The notes beneath the pieces were generated by a model, which made no database searches, had not been told where the DNA came from, and saw only the letters and a program-made list of their open reading frames with translations. Position numbers and translations under genes: made by a program. Shown piece by piece: positions 10,431-19,021 of a DNA stretch of 64,000 nucleotides. The stretch spans positions 163,690 through 227,689 of the forward strand of contig NZ_JAGGRL010000004.1 in the NCBI RefSeq assembly GCF_018612915.1, read 5' to 3'. This stretch comes from Stenotrophomonas sp. ISL-67 (lineage in GTDB: Bacteria; Pseudomonadota; Gammaproteobacteria; Xanthomonadales; Xanthomonadaceae). The first letter of the stretch is position 1, and each line of letters begins with the position of its first letter.

Positions 10431-12130
10431 TGAACCAGACCCGCGTTTTCCTGATTGTTGCCTGGCTGATGGTGGCCATCCTGCTGTGGATGCAGTGGGG
10501 TAGCGACAAGGCCCAGCCGGCGCCGAGCGCACCGGTGGCCGCCCAGACCCAGGCGCCGGTGCCGGGCGCAACGGGCTCCGTGCCCGGTGCCAACGTGCCG
10601 CAGGCCCCGGGCAGTGCCCCGGCCCAGCCCACCGCACAGGCCCAGGCCGGTGCCCCGCGCGTGACCGTGACCACCGATGTGCTGCGCCTGGTGCTTGATG
10701 GCGGCACCGTGCTGGATGCGGAGCTGCTGCAGTTCCCGCAGACCAAGGACGACGGCAGCCCGCCGGTGCGCCTGCTGACCGAAGACCCGGCCCACCCGTA
10801 CCGCGCGGTGACCGGCTGGACCAGCCAGGACAAGAGCATGCCGGTGCCGGAAGCCAATGGCTTTGCGCTGGTGGGCGATGCCAAGGACTTCGTGCTGGCC
10901 AAGGGTCAGGACGAACTGCAGATCCCATTTGTGTGGAATGGCCCGAACGGCGTGAGCATCCGTCGTACCTTCACCGTCAACCGCAATGAATACGCGGTCA
11001 AGGTCAAGGATGAAGTGATCAACGCCGGCACCACCCCGTGGAGCGGCTATGTGTACCGCATCCTGGACCGCACGCCGACCATCCTGTCGCGCAGCATGAC
11101 CAACCCGGACTCGTTCAGCTTCAACGGCGCGACCTGGTTCGACAAGGACGGCAAGTACCAGCGCCGCGCGTTCAAGGATTACCTGGACGATGGTCCGCTC
11201 AACCAGCAGGTCACCGGTGGTTGGGTGGCGATGCTGCAGCACCACTTCTTCACCGCCTGGGTGCCGCAGAAGGACCAGGCCGCGAACTACCAGCTGAGCC
11301 AGCATGACGGCCGCGACCAGATCCAGGCCACCGGCCCGGCGTTCACCGTGGCTCCGGGCCAGCAGGTGAGCAGCGAAGCGCGCCTGTGGGTGGGTCCGAA
11401 GCTGGTCAACCAGATCGCCAAGGAAGATGTGCCAGGCCTCGATCGCGTCGTCGATTACAGCCGCTTCTCGATCATGGCCGTCATCGGCCAGGGTCTGTTC
11501 TGGGTGTTGAACCAGGTCCACAAGGTCGTCAACAACTGGGGCTGGGCCATCGTGGGCCTGGTGGTGCTGCTGAAGCTGGTGCTCTACCCGCTGTCGGCGG
11601 TGCAGTACAAGAGCGGCGCGAAGATGCGTCGCTTCCAGCCGCGCATCGCGCAGCTCAAGGAGCGCTATGGCGATGACCGCCAGAAGTTCCAGACCGCGAT
11701 GATGGAGCTGTACAAGAAGGAAAAGATCAATCCGATGGGCGGCTGCCTGCCGATCCTCATCCAGATGCCGATCTTCTTCGCCCTTTACTGGGTGCTGGTG
11801 GAATCGGTGGAACTGCGCCAGGCCCCGTGGCTGGGCTGGATCCAGGACCTGACCGCACGCGACCCGTACTTCATCCTGCCGGTGATCAACGTGGCGGTGA
11901 TGTGGGCCACGCAGAAGCTGACCCCGGCACCGGGCATGGACCCGATGCAGGCCAAGATGATGCAGATGATGCCGCTGATCTTCGGCGTCATGATGGCCTT
12001 CATGCCGTCCGGCCTGGTCCTGTACTGGGTGGTCAACGGCGGCCTGGGCCTGCTGCAGCAGTGGTGGATGACCAAGCGCCACGGCGGCGACCCGGTCCCG
12101 GCCACCACCGCCCCGGTCAAGAAAAAATAA
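10430..12130 (+). CDS. yidC: Membrane protein insertase YidC
   Basis: 566 residues. N-terminal membrane anchor [20 protein letters not shown], then a Pro/Ala-rich linker (about 25-75), the large periplasmic P1 beta domain, and the conserved five-helix insertase core, recognisable from [20 protein letters not shown] through [20 protein letters not shown] and the final membrane helices. The C-terminus ends basic (APVKKK), suitable for ribosome contact. It inserts proteins into the inner membrane alone or with SecYEG. It overlaps rnpA by one base, and a SMAG-like hairpin and an intrinsic terminator follow it. Confidence 0.98.
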   Translation: MNQTRVFLIVAWLMVAILLWMQWGSDKAQPAPSAPVAAQTQAPVPGATGSVPGANVPQAPGSAPAQPTAQAQAGAPRVTVTTDVLRLVLDGGTVLDAELLQFPQTKDDGSPPVRLLTEDPAHPYRAVTGWTSQDKSMPVPEANGFALVGDAKDFVLAKGQDELQIPFVWNGPNGVSIRRTFTVNRNEYAVKVKDEVINAGTTPWSGYVYRILDRTPTILSRSMTNPDSFSFNGATWFDKDGKYQRRAFKDYLDDGPLNQQVTGGWVAMLQHHFFTAWVPQKDQAANYQLSQHDGRDQIQATGPAFTVAPGQQVSSEARLWVGPKLVNQIAKEDVPGLDRVVDYSRFSIMAVIGQGLFWVLNQVHKVVNNWGWAIVGLVVLLKLVLYPLSAVQYKSGAKMRRFQPRIAQLKERYGDDRQKFQTAMMELYKKEKINPMGGCLPILIQMPIFFALYWVLVESVELRQAPWLGWIQDLTARDPYFILPVINVAVMWATQKLTPAPGMDPMQAKMMQMMPLIFGVMMAFMPSGLVLYWVVNGGLGLLQQWWMTKRHGGDPVPATTAPVKKK

Positions 12131-12153
12131 CGACGACCACCCGGTACAACCCG

Positions 12154-12179
12154 GTAGCAGACGACCGTTTGGTCGTCTG
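12154..12179 (+). repeat. SMAG-like palindrome after yidC
   Basis: GTAG followed by CAGACGACC / GGTCGTCTG around GTTT (9-bp perfect stem), directly upstream of the yidC terminator. Confidence 0.6.
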
Positions 12180-12194
12180 GCCTGCAAAAAATAG

Positions 12195-12220
12195 AAAAAC
12201 CCGCCGCCCGGCGGGTTTTT
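12195..12220 (+). terminator. Intrinsic terminator of the rpmH-rnpA-yidC unit
   Basis: AAAAACCCGCC / GGCGGGTTTTT, an 11-bp perfect inverted repeat with a 4-nt loop and a T-run on both strands, 64 bp after yidC. Confidence 0.9.
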
Positions 12221-12283
12221 CTTTGCCAGCGATACAATCAACCCCGCGTCATCCCTCCCACGCCTCACCCCACCGGGTTCGCC

Positions 12284-14965
12284 ATGTCCTGTGCGTCGTC
12301 GTTGTTCCGCCTGTCGTCCACCCTGCTGCTGACCCTGGCCATCGCCAGCTGCGGCAGCAACGACCCCGCCGCAGCCACGACGCCCACGCAGACCCAGGCC
12401 AGTACCGAAGCCGCCGCATCCGCAGACCCGGCCACCGCGCCGTTGCTGGCCGCCCTGCAGAAACAGCTCGATGGCCACCGCCGCATCATCGTGTTGCTCG
12501 CCGATGAGGCGCAGCAGTCGGCGCGCGACCGCGATACTTCCAGCCGCATCGGCCAGCAGTTGTTCCACGACGGGCTGGAACAACGCCAGGCCATCGCCGC
12601 GCAGTTCGACACGCTCCTGCGCGGGACCAGCCCACAACGCTTCAGCACGCTGGGCACGGTGCTGGATTACATCGAATCGGCACCCGAGCTGTACGACGCC
12701 GACCGCCTGGCGTTCCGCGAGATCCTGCGCGACCTGCATGAGCGCGTCGGCGCGGACTCCTCGCTGCCGGCGGTAAAGCTGCACCAGCGCATAGGCGAAG
12801 ACCTGGACGCGCTCGATGAGATCGAGCGCAACTACAACCAGGAAATCACCAACATCTTCAGCCGCTTCGACCGCACCCGTGCGATCACCCTCAAGCGCGA
12901 GAAATGGGACGACTACATCGCACACCTGCACAAACAGTACAGCCGCGAAGCGATCCTGCGCGACTACGGCGTGATCGAGCCGTACCCGATGTCGATGAAG
13001 GACAGCGACCGCGAGATCTTCGGTCGTGACCTGCCACCCAAGACCGTGGTGCTGACCTTCGACGACGGCCCGCACAAGGCCTACACCGATGAAGTGGTCG
13101 CGATCCTCAAGCATTATGACGTGCCGGGCGTGTTCTTCGAAGTGGGCCGCAACCTGGGCCAGGTGCATGCCGATGGCGGCGTCACGCTGGGCCCCATGGC
13201 CAGCATCAGCCGCAACCTGATGGAGCAGGGCTATGCGGTGGGTAACCACAGCCTGACCCACGCGCAGCTCTCGCGTACCACCGGCGATGCGTTGCGCGAG
13301 CAGGTGCTGGCCACCGACACCCTGCTCAAGGACGTGGACAAGCGCCGCGCCCCGCTGTTCCGCTTCCCCTATGGCGCGCGCAACGCCGAAGGCCTGCAGC
13401 TGCTCACCGAAGCGGGCCTGAAGTCGATCATGTGGAACATCGATTCGATGGACTGGGCCGACCCGGTACCCGAATCGATCGTGCAGCGTGTGCTGGGCCA
13501 GGTGCAGAAAGAGCAGCGCGGCATCATCCTGTTCCATGACATTCACGACCGTGCGGTGAAGGCGCTGCCGCAGATCCTGGACCGGCTGATTGCCGACGGC
13601 TACCAGTTCGCCGGCTGGAATGGCCGCGAATTCACCGTAAGCCGCCCGCGCAGCGCCGCTGCCAGCGAAGCCACGGTCACCACCGGTTATGAGAAGTCGT
13701 GGGCGATCGTGATCGGCATCGACGAGTACGCCAAGTGGCCGCGGCTGGAATACGCCAGCCACGATGCACAGGCTATTGCCGATACGCTCACCGGGCAGTT
13801 CAGGTTCCCGTCCTCGCAGGTGATCGTGCTCAAGGACAAGCAGGCGACCCGCAACAACATCCTGGCCGCGTTCCACGACCGCCTGGCCGATGAGCGCACC
13901 GGCCGCAACGACCGGGTGTTCGTATTCTTCGCCGGCCATGGCGCCACGCGCCGGTTGGCGTCGGGACGCGACCTGGGCTACATCATCCCGGTGGATTCGG
14001 ACCCGAACGAGTTCGCCACCGATGCCATTGCAATGACCGACATCCAGAACATCGCCGAAAGCATGCAGGCCAAGCACGTGATGTTCGTCATGGACGCCTG
14101 CTACAGCGGTCTTGGCTTGACCCGCGGCGGGCCGTCCTCGTCGGCTTTCCTGCGCGAGAACGCCAAGCGCAGCGCGCGCCAGATGCTCACCGCCGGCGGC
14201 AGCGACCAGCAAGTGGCCGACAGCGGCCCGAACGGGCATTCGGTGTTCACCTGGGTGCTGCTGCAGGCGCTGGCCGGCAAAGGCGACCTCAATGGCGATG
14301 GCCTGATCACCGGTACCGAACTGGCTGCCTATGTCGCGCCTGCCGTCTCGGCGGTGTCGCGGCAGACCCCGGCGTTCGGCAGCCTGCCGGGCTCACAGGG
14401 GGGCGAGTTCGTGTTCCAGGTGCCCGACAGCCAGGAATACCTCAATGCCGATACGCACCAGCTTTCGGCCGATGCGATCGCGCTCAACAGCCGCGTCGAT
14501 GCCGCACAGGACGCCAAGCCGCACGGTGAGGCCCCGGCCGTTACCGTGGCCGACCTGCAGGGTGGCAGGAGCACGCTGGTGGTGCCGGCGGCCGTACCGG
14601 CCTCCGACCGCCAACGCGCGCAGCAGGCCAATGAGCGCGGCCTGCTGCTGTACCGCGAAAAGCGTTATGACGATGCCGTGGCCCAGTTCACCGAGGCACT
14701 CAAGCTGCGCCCGGATTTCGCCCAAGCCGCCAACAATCTTGGCTTCGTCTACTACCGCCAGCAGCGCTACGCTGAAGCGGCGCGCTGGCTGGAGAACACG
14801 TTGAAGATCGACCCGTCGCGGGCGGTGGCGCACCTCAACCTGGGCGACGCGTACTTCCACGCCGGCGACAAGGCCAAGGCCAGGCAGGCTTACACCACCT
14901 ATCTGGCATTGCAGCCGCAGGGCAGCGGCGCTGCCCAGGCCCGCGCGCAGCTGGAGAAGCTCTGA
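12284..14965 (+). CDS. Lipoprotein with NodB polysaccharide deacetylase, caspase-like and TPR domains
   Basis: 893 residues. The lipoprotein signal has hydrophobic residues 11-21 and Cys23 in AIASC; the next residue is Gly, so outer-membrane sorting is expected. Residues 50-235 are helical with no recognised domain. The NodB-type deacetylase domain spans about 250-450: TFDDGP 258-263 (Asp260, Asp261), NHSLTH 321-326 (metal ligands His322 and His326), RFPYGARN 360-367 and ILFHD with His418. The caspase-like (C14) domain spans about 470-715: dyad His552 in FAGHG and Cys606 in DACYSG. An EF-hand-like loop DLNGDGLITGTE sits at 668-679. TPRs occupy about 782-880. All key catalytic residues are present. 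It probably modifies envelope polysaccharide and cleaves protein in the periplasm. The stop lies 3 bp before mnmE, so the two are cotranscribed. Confidence 0.88.
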   Translation: MSCASSLFRLSSTLLLTLAIASCGSNDPAAATTPTQTQASTEAAASADPATAPLLAALQKQLDGHRRIIVLLADEAQQSARDRDTSSRIGQQLFHDGLEQRQAIAAQFDTLLRGTSPQRFSTLGTVLDYIESAPELYDADRLAFREILRDLHERVGADSSLPAVKLHQRIGEDLDALDEIERNYNQEITNIFSRFDRTRAITLKREKWDDYIAHLHKQYSREAILRDYGVIEPYPMSMKDSDREIFGRDLPPKTVVLTFDDGPHKAYTDEVVAILKHYDVPGVFFEVGRNLGQVHADGGVTLGPMASISRNLMEQGYAVGNHSLTHAQLSRTTGDALREQVLATDTLLKDVDKRRAPLFRFPYGARNAEGLQLLTEAGLKSIMWNIDSMDWADPVPESIVQRVLGQVQKEQRGIILFHDIHDRAVKALPQILDRLIADGYQFAGWNGREFTVSRPRSAAASEATVTTGYEKSWAIVIGIDEYAKWPRLEYASHDAQAIADTLTGQFRFPSSQVIVLKDKQATRNNILAAFHDRLADERTGRNDRVFVFFAGHGATRRLASGRDLGYIIPVDSDPNEFATDAIAMTDIQNIAESMQAKHVMFVMDACYSGLGLTRGGPSSSAFLRENAKRSARQMLTAGGSDQQVADSGPNGHSVFTWVLLQALAGKGDLNGDGLITGTELAAYVAPAVSAVSRQTPAFGSLPGSQGGEFVFQVPDSQEYLNADTHQLSADAIALNSRVDAAQDAKPHGEAPAVTVADLQGGRSTLVVPAAVPASDRQRAQQANERGLLLYREKRYDDAVAQFTEALKLRPDFAQAANNLGFVYYRQQRYAEAARWLENTLKIDPSRAVAHLNLGDAYFHAGDKAKARQAYTTYLALQPQGSGAAQARAQLEKL

Positions 14966-14968
14966 GTC

Positions 14969-16312
14969 ATGAACGCATCCACTGACACCATCGTTGCCAT
15001 CGCCACCGCACCGGGTGCCGGTGGCGTGGGCATGCTGCGGGTGTCCGGCCCGCAGGCGCTGCCCATTGCGGTTGCACTGGGGTGCCCGCCACTGCAGCCA
15101 CGGCATGCGCACTACGCACGCTTCCGCGATGCCGCTGGCGAGGTGCTGGATGACGGCATTGCCCTGTACTTTCCCGGCCCGCGCAGCTTCACCGGCGAAG
15201 AGGTGGTGGAACTGCAGGGCCATGGCAGCCCGGTAGTGCTGCAGCAGTTGGTCGGCCGCTGCATCGCGCTGGGTGCGCGACAGGCGCGGCCCGGTGAGTT
15301 CAGCGAACGCGCCTTCCTCAACGGCAAGCTCGACCTGGCCCAGGCGGAGGCCATCGCCGACCTGATCGCGGCCAGCGATACCCGCGCCGCGCGCGCGGCG
15401 CGGCGTTCGCTGGATGGCGTGTTCTCGCGCCGCGTGGACGATACCGGCGAACAGCTGGTGCGGCTGCGCATCCACGTGGAGGCCGCCATCGACTTCGCCG
15501 ACGAACCGCTGGATACGCTGGGCGGCGATCAGGTGCGGCTGGGCCTGGGTGAAGTGCTGCGCGGGCTGGCAACGCTGCGCGACGACGCCGAACGCGGCCG
15601 CCGCCTGCGCGACGACCTGCACGCGGTACTGGTCGGCCCGCCGAACGCCGGTAAAAGCTCACTGCTCAATGCGCTGGCCGGCAGCGAACGCGCGATCGTC
15701 ACCGACATCGCCGGCACCACCCGCGACACCCTGCGCGAGACCATCCGTATCGACGGGCTGGAACTGACCCTGGTCGACACAGCCGGCCTGCGCGAGGGCG
15801 GCGACGCGATCGAACGCGAAGGCATGCGGCGTGCGCGGGCCGAAATGCAGCGCACCGACCTGGCCATCATCGTGCTGGACGCCCGCGACCCGCAGGCCGG
15901 CTACGCAGCGGTAGCCGACGCGATAGCCGAGGTGCCGCTGCAGCTGTGGATCCACAACAAGAGCGACCTGCTCGAGGCCCTGCCGGCCGATATCGACGCC
16001 AACGTAGTGCACGTCTCGGCTGCCACCGGCCAGGGCCTGGACCGGCTGCACGCGCGACTGCGTGAACTGGCCAGCGGCAGCACCGGCGACAGCGTGGAAG
16101 GCGAATTCTCCGCCCGTGCCCGCCATGTGGAAGCCATCACCCTGGCCATCGGCCACGCCGAGCGCGCCGAAGCCCAGCTGGTGCATGAGCACCTGGAGCT
16201 GGCCGCCGAAGAGCTGCGCTTGGCCCATGAGGCGCTGGGCGAGATCACCGGGCGGATGAGCGCGGATGATCTGCTGGGGCGGATATTTTCAAGTTTCTGT
16301 ATCGGGAAGTAG
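14969..16312 (+). CDS. mnmE: tRNA modification GTPase MnmE
   Basis: 447 residues. N-terminal tetrahydrofolate-binding domain (starts [20 protein letters not shown]), helical domain with an inserted G domain: Walker [10 protein letters not shown] (223-231), [12 protein letters not shown] (G2), DTAGLRE (G3) and NKSDL (G4). The C-terminal FCIGK motif supplies the cysteine. With MnmG it forms the carboxymethylaminomethyl group on wobble uridine 34. It lies 3 bp after the deacetylase-caspase gene, whereas yidC and mnmE are often neighbours in gammaproteobacteria. Confidence 0.98.
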   Translation: MNASTDTIVAIATAPGAGGVGMLRVSGPQALPIAVALGCPPLQPRHAHYARFRDAAGEVLDDGIALYFPGPRSFTGEEVVELQGHGSPVVLQQLVGRCIALGARQARPGEFSERAFLNGKLDLAQAEAIADLIAASDTRAARAARRSLDGVFSRRVDDTGEQLVRLRIHVEAAIDFADEPLDTLGGDQVRLGLGEVLRGLATLRDDAERGRRLRDDLHAVLVGPPNAGKSSLLNALAGSERAIVTDIAGTTRDTLRETIRIDGLELTLVDTAGLREGGDAIEREGMRRARAEMQRTDLAIIVLDARDPQAGYAAVADAIAEVPLQLWIHNKSDLLEALPADIDANVVHVSAATGQGLDRLHARLRELASGSTGDSVEGEFSARARHVEAITLAIGHAERAEAQLVHEHLELAAEELRLAHEALGEITGRMSADDLLGRIFSSFCIGK

Positions 16313-16322
16313 CCTGTTCAAG

Positions 16323-16661
16323 TCACCCTTGGAAGTGGGAGAGCACCCCGTACGCCACGGACCCAGCCAGCGTTGGCAATGCAACACTTCCGCGGCGCAA
16401 CAACCGCAGCAACGCGACGCATGCCAGCGCCAGCACCACCATGACGATTCTGCCTGCCCGCTCATCGGTAGGCAGCAGTCCCCAGGCGGAGACGACGAAC
16501 AGTGCGGAGATAGCTGACGGGCCTACACCCTCCAGCCATCGTTGGGCCGTCGAGCCGGCAATACGCTTCTGCCTGTGGCGCCGAGCGTGCCACAGCGGCA
16601 CCCAACGAAGCAGGAAGGTGCCGGTAGCGCAAACCAGAATGATCCAAAGCATCTCGCTCAT
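16323..16661 (-). CDS. azlD: AzlD-family branched-chain amino acid transport subunit
   Basis: 112 residues, start MSEMLWIILVCATGTFLLRW. Three to four hydrophobic spans and the conserved TFLLRWVPLW and RWLEGVGPSAISALF segments identify the small partner of AzlC (YgaH type), which together export branched-chain amino acids. Its ATG overlaps the AzlC stop codon (ATGA), the normal coupled arrangement. The frame is intact, but its partner azlC carries a stop and a frameshift, so the exporter is probably non-functional here. It converges on mnmE with a 10-bp gap. Confidence 0.82.
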   Translation of the reverse strand: MSEMLWIILVCATGTFLLRWVPLWHARRHRQKRIAGSTAQRWLEGVGPSAISALFVVSAWGLLPTDERAGRIVMVVLALACVALLRLLRRGSVALPTLAGSVAYGVLSHFQG

Positions 16662-17364
16662 CGGGGAAGACGCGAGAACAGAGCGTGTGAAAGTGCGCCC
16701 GCCAGCACGCCCAATGCCAGCGCGTGGTGGCTTGCCATGAACACACCAAGCAACGCTGAAACTCCCGCAGCCACGACGACCGGCAAAAACGCCAGCGGCG
16801 AAGTCCCGTGTCCAATAGCAGTGAGAAGAACAATGCCGGCAGAACGAATGCCAGTCCCTCTCGCACCGCAGCCGGCCAGTTCTCGACGTCACGCACGAAC
16901 ACAACGCCTATGGCAGTACCCGCGACCCAGGCGACGTAGGCACCGACCTGGAGACCCAACAGCCAATGGTCCCGATGTTGCGGAGGAATACTCGAGATCC
17001 TGCTCAATGCTGTCGCGAAGACCTCATCCGTCAAACCGAATGCAAGCCAAGGCGAAGAAAGCCTCGAACTTCGCTGCGACCCTCGGGCGACCAGCGCAGG
17101 CCCGTACAGCGCATGGCGGGCATTCATCAGCAGGACGGCGGGAACGGCTGTCACGAGGCCCGCGCCCGAGGTCAGCAGCGAGATCAAAAGGAACTGGCTC
17201 GCGCCTGCGTAGACGACCAGCGACACGAGCATGGCCACGGCTGGCGACAAGCCAGCCTAGACGGCGGCTACGCCGAATGAAAAAGCGATTGGGAGATAGC
17301 CGACACCCACCGAAAGGCTGTTCCCCAGGCCCGCTGACAAGGCATCGAAGTCAGGACGCTTCAT
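16658..17364 (-). pseudogene. azlC: AzlC-family exporter, disrupted by a stop codon and a frameshift
   Basis: The intact gene would encode about 235 residues from ATG 17364 (MKRPDFDALSAGLGNSL). Codon 36 is TAG (17257-17259), interrupting GVAAV-stop-AGLSPAVAML. Reading then continues cleanly (VVYAGASQFLLISLL, LMNARHALYG, LALGLTDE-like AFGLTDEVF) until a run of five A (16785-16789 on the plus strand), where one base is missing. Adding one base restores RRWRFLPVVVAAGVSALLG and the rest to SRLPR-stop, overlapping azlD by ATGA. The length of 707 bp is one short of a multiple of three, which fits a single deletion. One lesion might be a sequencing error; two independent lesions argue for real decay. 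Confidence 0.85.
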
Positions 17365-17497
17365 GAGACGCGCTTGCTTCGAGAGAAACAAGTGCTGATC
17401 TGGCAATTCCACAGCGCTCCGACAGTCCTGAAATCGTCAGGCCGCGCTCCTCTCGAAGGCGGCTGAGGTTGCGGGAAAGGGGCTTGGTCAATTCCAT
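17351..17497 (-). CDS. Short XRE-type helix-turn-helix protein, probably truncated
   Basis: 48 residues: an XRE DNA-binding motif (LSRLREERGLTISGLSERCG then IARSALVSLEAS) that stops just after the recognition helix. Regulators next to azlCD are usually XRE-cupin proteins of about 180 residues, so this looks like the remnant left when its C-terminal part was lost by deletion up to azlC. Its last 14 bp overlap the azlC start. ATGTAC repeats lie upstream. It may be non-functional. Confidence 0.55.
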   Translation of the reverse strand: MELTKPLSRNLSRLREERGLTISGLSERCGIARSALVSLEASASHEAS

Positions 17498-17550
17498 GTA
17501 CAAACACTCCTGAAAGATGCGTTCCACAAAATGTACGGAACGCGGTACAT
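17496..17550. promoter_or_regulatory. Repeated ATGTAC motifs upstream of the XRE gene
   Basis: ATGTAC occurs at 17531-17536 and, inverted, GTACAT at 17545-17550 (8-bp gap), with another ATGTAC at 17496-17501 over the start codon. The arrangement could be an autoregulatory operator of the neighbouring XRE protein. This is inference. Confidence 0.35.
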
Positions 17551-17731
17551 GGGGGTCTGAGAACCAGCGCTCAAAGTCGGCACCCACGCGGACGTCCTTG
17601 ACCCGGTTTCTGCCGAAGCTGGCGGATATGCCCTCTTCTTCCCGTTGTAACAACGCAGTGGCAGGATGTAGCCCATCTATTCCACGCCCCCGCCGCGTCG
17701 GCGCGGGCCGCCGTACCAACAGGGGTCTGCA

Positions 17732-18841
17732 GTGTCGAAGTCGTTGTGGGGTTGTGCGTTGCTGTTCTCGCTGGCCGTGGCACCATCGGTGGCCATGAGC
17801 GCTGAATCTTCCCCTCCCGCGTCCAAGGCGGCGGTCTATGGCCACCGCGGCGCCAGCGCGCTGCTGCCCGAGCACACCCTGGCCGCGTATGCGCAGGCCA
17901 TTGCCGATGGCGCTGACTACATCGAGCCGGACCTGGTGATGACCAGGGACGGGGTGCTGGTGTCGCGGCACGAGAACGAGATCAGCGGCACCACCGACGT
18001 GGTCACCCGCCCCGAGTTCGCCAGCCGAAAGACCACCAAGACCATCGACGGCGAGCGCATCGAAGGCTGGTTCACCGAAGACTTCACCCTGGCCGAGCTG
18101 AAGACGCTGTATGCCCGTGAGCGCTTGCCGCAGCTGCGCAGCACCGCCTTTGACGGCCAGTTCCGCATCGCCACGCTGGACGAGATCGTCACTTTCCTGG
18201 TGCAGCAGGCCGGCCGTGCCGGGCGCGGGATCGGGCTGGTGCCGGAGATCAAGCACGGCACCTACTTCAAGGGCATCGGCCTGCCGATGGAGGACCAGCT
18301 GGTGAAGACCCTGCAGGCCAACCCGTACACCCGCGTGGCGCCGGTAACGATCCAGTCGTTCGAAGTGGGCAACCTGCGTTACCTGCGCAGCAAGCTCGGC
18401 CGCGACAGCAACATCCGCCTGCTGCAGCTGCTGGGCGACCCCAAGCAGCAGCCGGGCGACGTGTTGGCCGCCAAGGGCACCCAGCAGTACGCGGACATGA
18501 TCACCTCGGCCGGCCTGGAGCAGGTTGCCGGCTATGCCGATGGGATCGGGCCGAGCCTGCGCCTGGTCATTCCGCTGGACGCCACTGGCAGGCTGGGTAC
18601 GCCGACCACCTTGGTGCGCGACGCGCATGCGGCGGGGTTGCTGGTGGTGCCGTATACGTTCCGGCCGGAAAACTCCTTCATGGCCGCCGAATTCCGCCAG
18701 GGCGAGCCCCATGCACGCAATCCCGAGGGGTCGGTAGCGGAAATGCGCGCCTACCTGGCGACCGGTATCGATGCGTTCTTCACCGATGACCCGGCATTGG
18801 GCCGGCGCGCGGTGGATGGGGAGTCGAACGCGGCACGGTGA
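17732..18841 (+). CDS. glpQ: Periplasmic glycerophosphodiester phosphodiesterase
   Basis: 369 residues from GTG 17732 with AGGGG seven bases upstream; this start is needed to include the signal peptide (about 1-24, ending AMSA). The GDPD fold is marked by GHRGAS (37-42, His38), the metal ligands in YIEPDLVMT (Glu65, Asp67) and SRHEN with His80. The long insertion and later PEIKHGTYF match GlpQ rather than cytoplasmic UgpQ. It hydrolyses glycerophosphodiesters to glycerol-3-phosphate and alcohol in the periplasm. No glp transporter genes are nearby. Three SMAG repeats follow. Confidence 0.92.
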   Translation: MSKSLWGCALLFSLAVAPSVAMSAESSPPASKAAVYGHRGASALLPEHTLAAYAQAIADGADYIEPDLVMTRDGVLVSRHENEISGTTDVVTRPEFASRKTTKTIDGERIEGWFTEDFTLAELKTLYARERLPQLRSTAFDGQFRIATLDEIVTFLVQQAGRAGRGIGLVPEIKHGTYFKGIGLPMEDQLVKTLQANPYTRVAPVTIQSFEVGNLRYLRSKLGRDSNIRLLQLLGDPKQQPGDVLAAKGTQQYADMITSAGLEQVAGYADGIGPSLRLVIPLDATGRLGTPTTLVRDAHAAGLLVVPYTFRPENSFMAAEFRQGEPHARNPEGSVAEMRAYLATGIDAFFTDDPALGRRAVDGESNAAR

Positions 18842-18848
18842 TGCGTGG

Positions 18849-18870
18849 GCCGGCCAACGGCCGGCGCTAC
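18849..18870 (-). repeat. SMAG-type palindromic repeat
   Basis: GCCGGCC / GGCCGGC with an AAC loop, followed by GCTAC. First of three repeats filling the spacer between glpQ and the convergent rhomboid gene. Confidence 0.85.
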
Positions 18871-18918
18871 GGGGCTGACGTGGCGGTTACGTTTTTTGCG
18901 GTGGCTGGGTTTACGTGG

Positions 18919-18940
18919 GACACGCGTGGCGTGTCGCTAC
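18919..18940 (-). repeat. SMAG-type palindromic repeat, GACACGC variant
   Basis: GACACGC / GCGTGTC with a GTG loop, followed by GCTAC. This stem variant recurs at 22419, 56464 and 56515. Confidence 0.8.
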
Positions 18941-18987
18941 GCGCGGACAACGCGTGCGCGGCCCTTCCACGGGAAGACTGAACCACG

Positions 18988-19011
18988 GTAGCGCGGGCCG
19001 TTGGCCGGCCC
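18988..19011 (+). repeat. SMAG-type palindromic repeat, degenerate
   Basis: GTAG followed by CGCGGGCCGTTGGCCGGCCC; the stem is imperfect on the 5' side. Faces the copies at 18849 and 18919. Confidence 0.65.
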
Positions 19012-19021
19012 AGAGGGTATG

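Noticed and set aside
10235..14239. A 1334-codon open frame on the minus strand
   Set aside because: It is antisense to yidC and the deacetylase-caspase gene, which have clear domains. Long antisense frames are common in GC-rich DNA, and the composition (His/Gln/Arg/Gly-rich) is not protein-like.
15468..15483. A parS-like TCCACGTGGA core in mnmE
   Set aside because: Only the central 10 bp match; both outer arms differ, and the core is explained by the RIHVEA codons.
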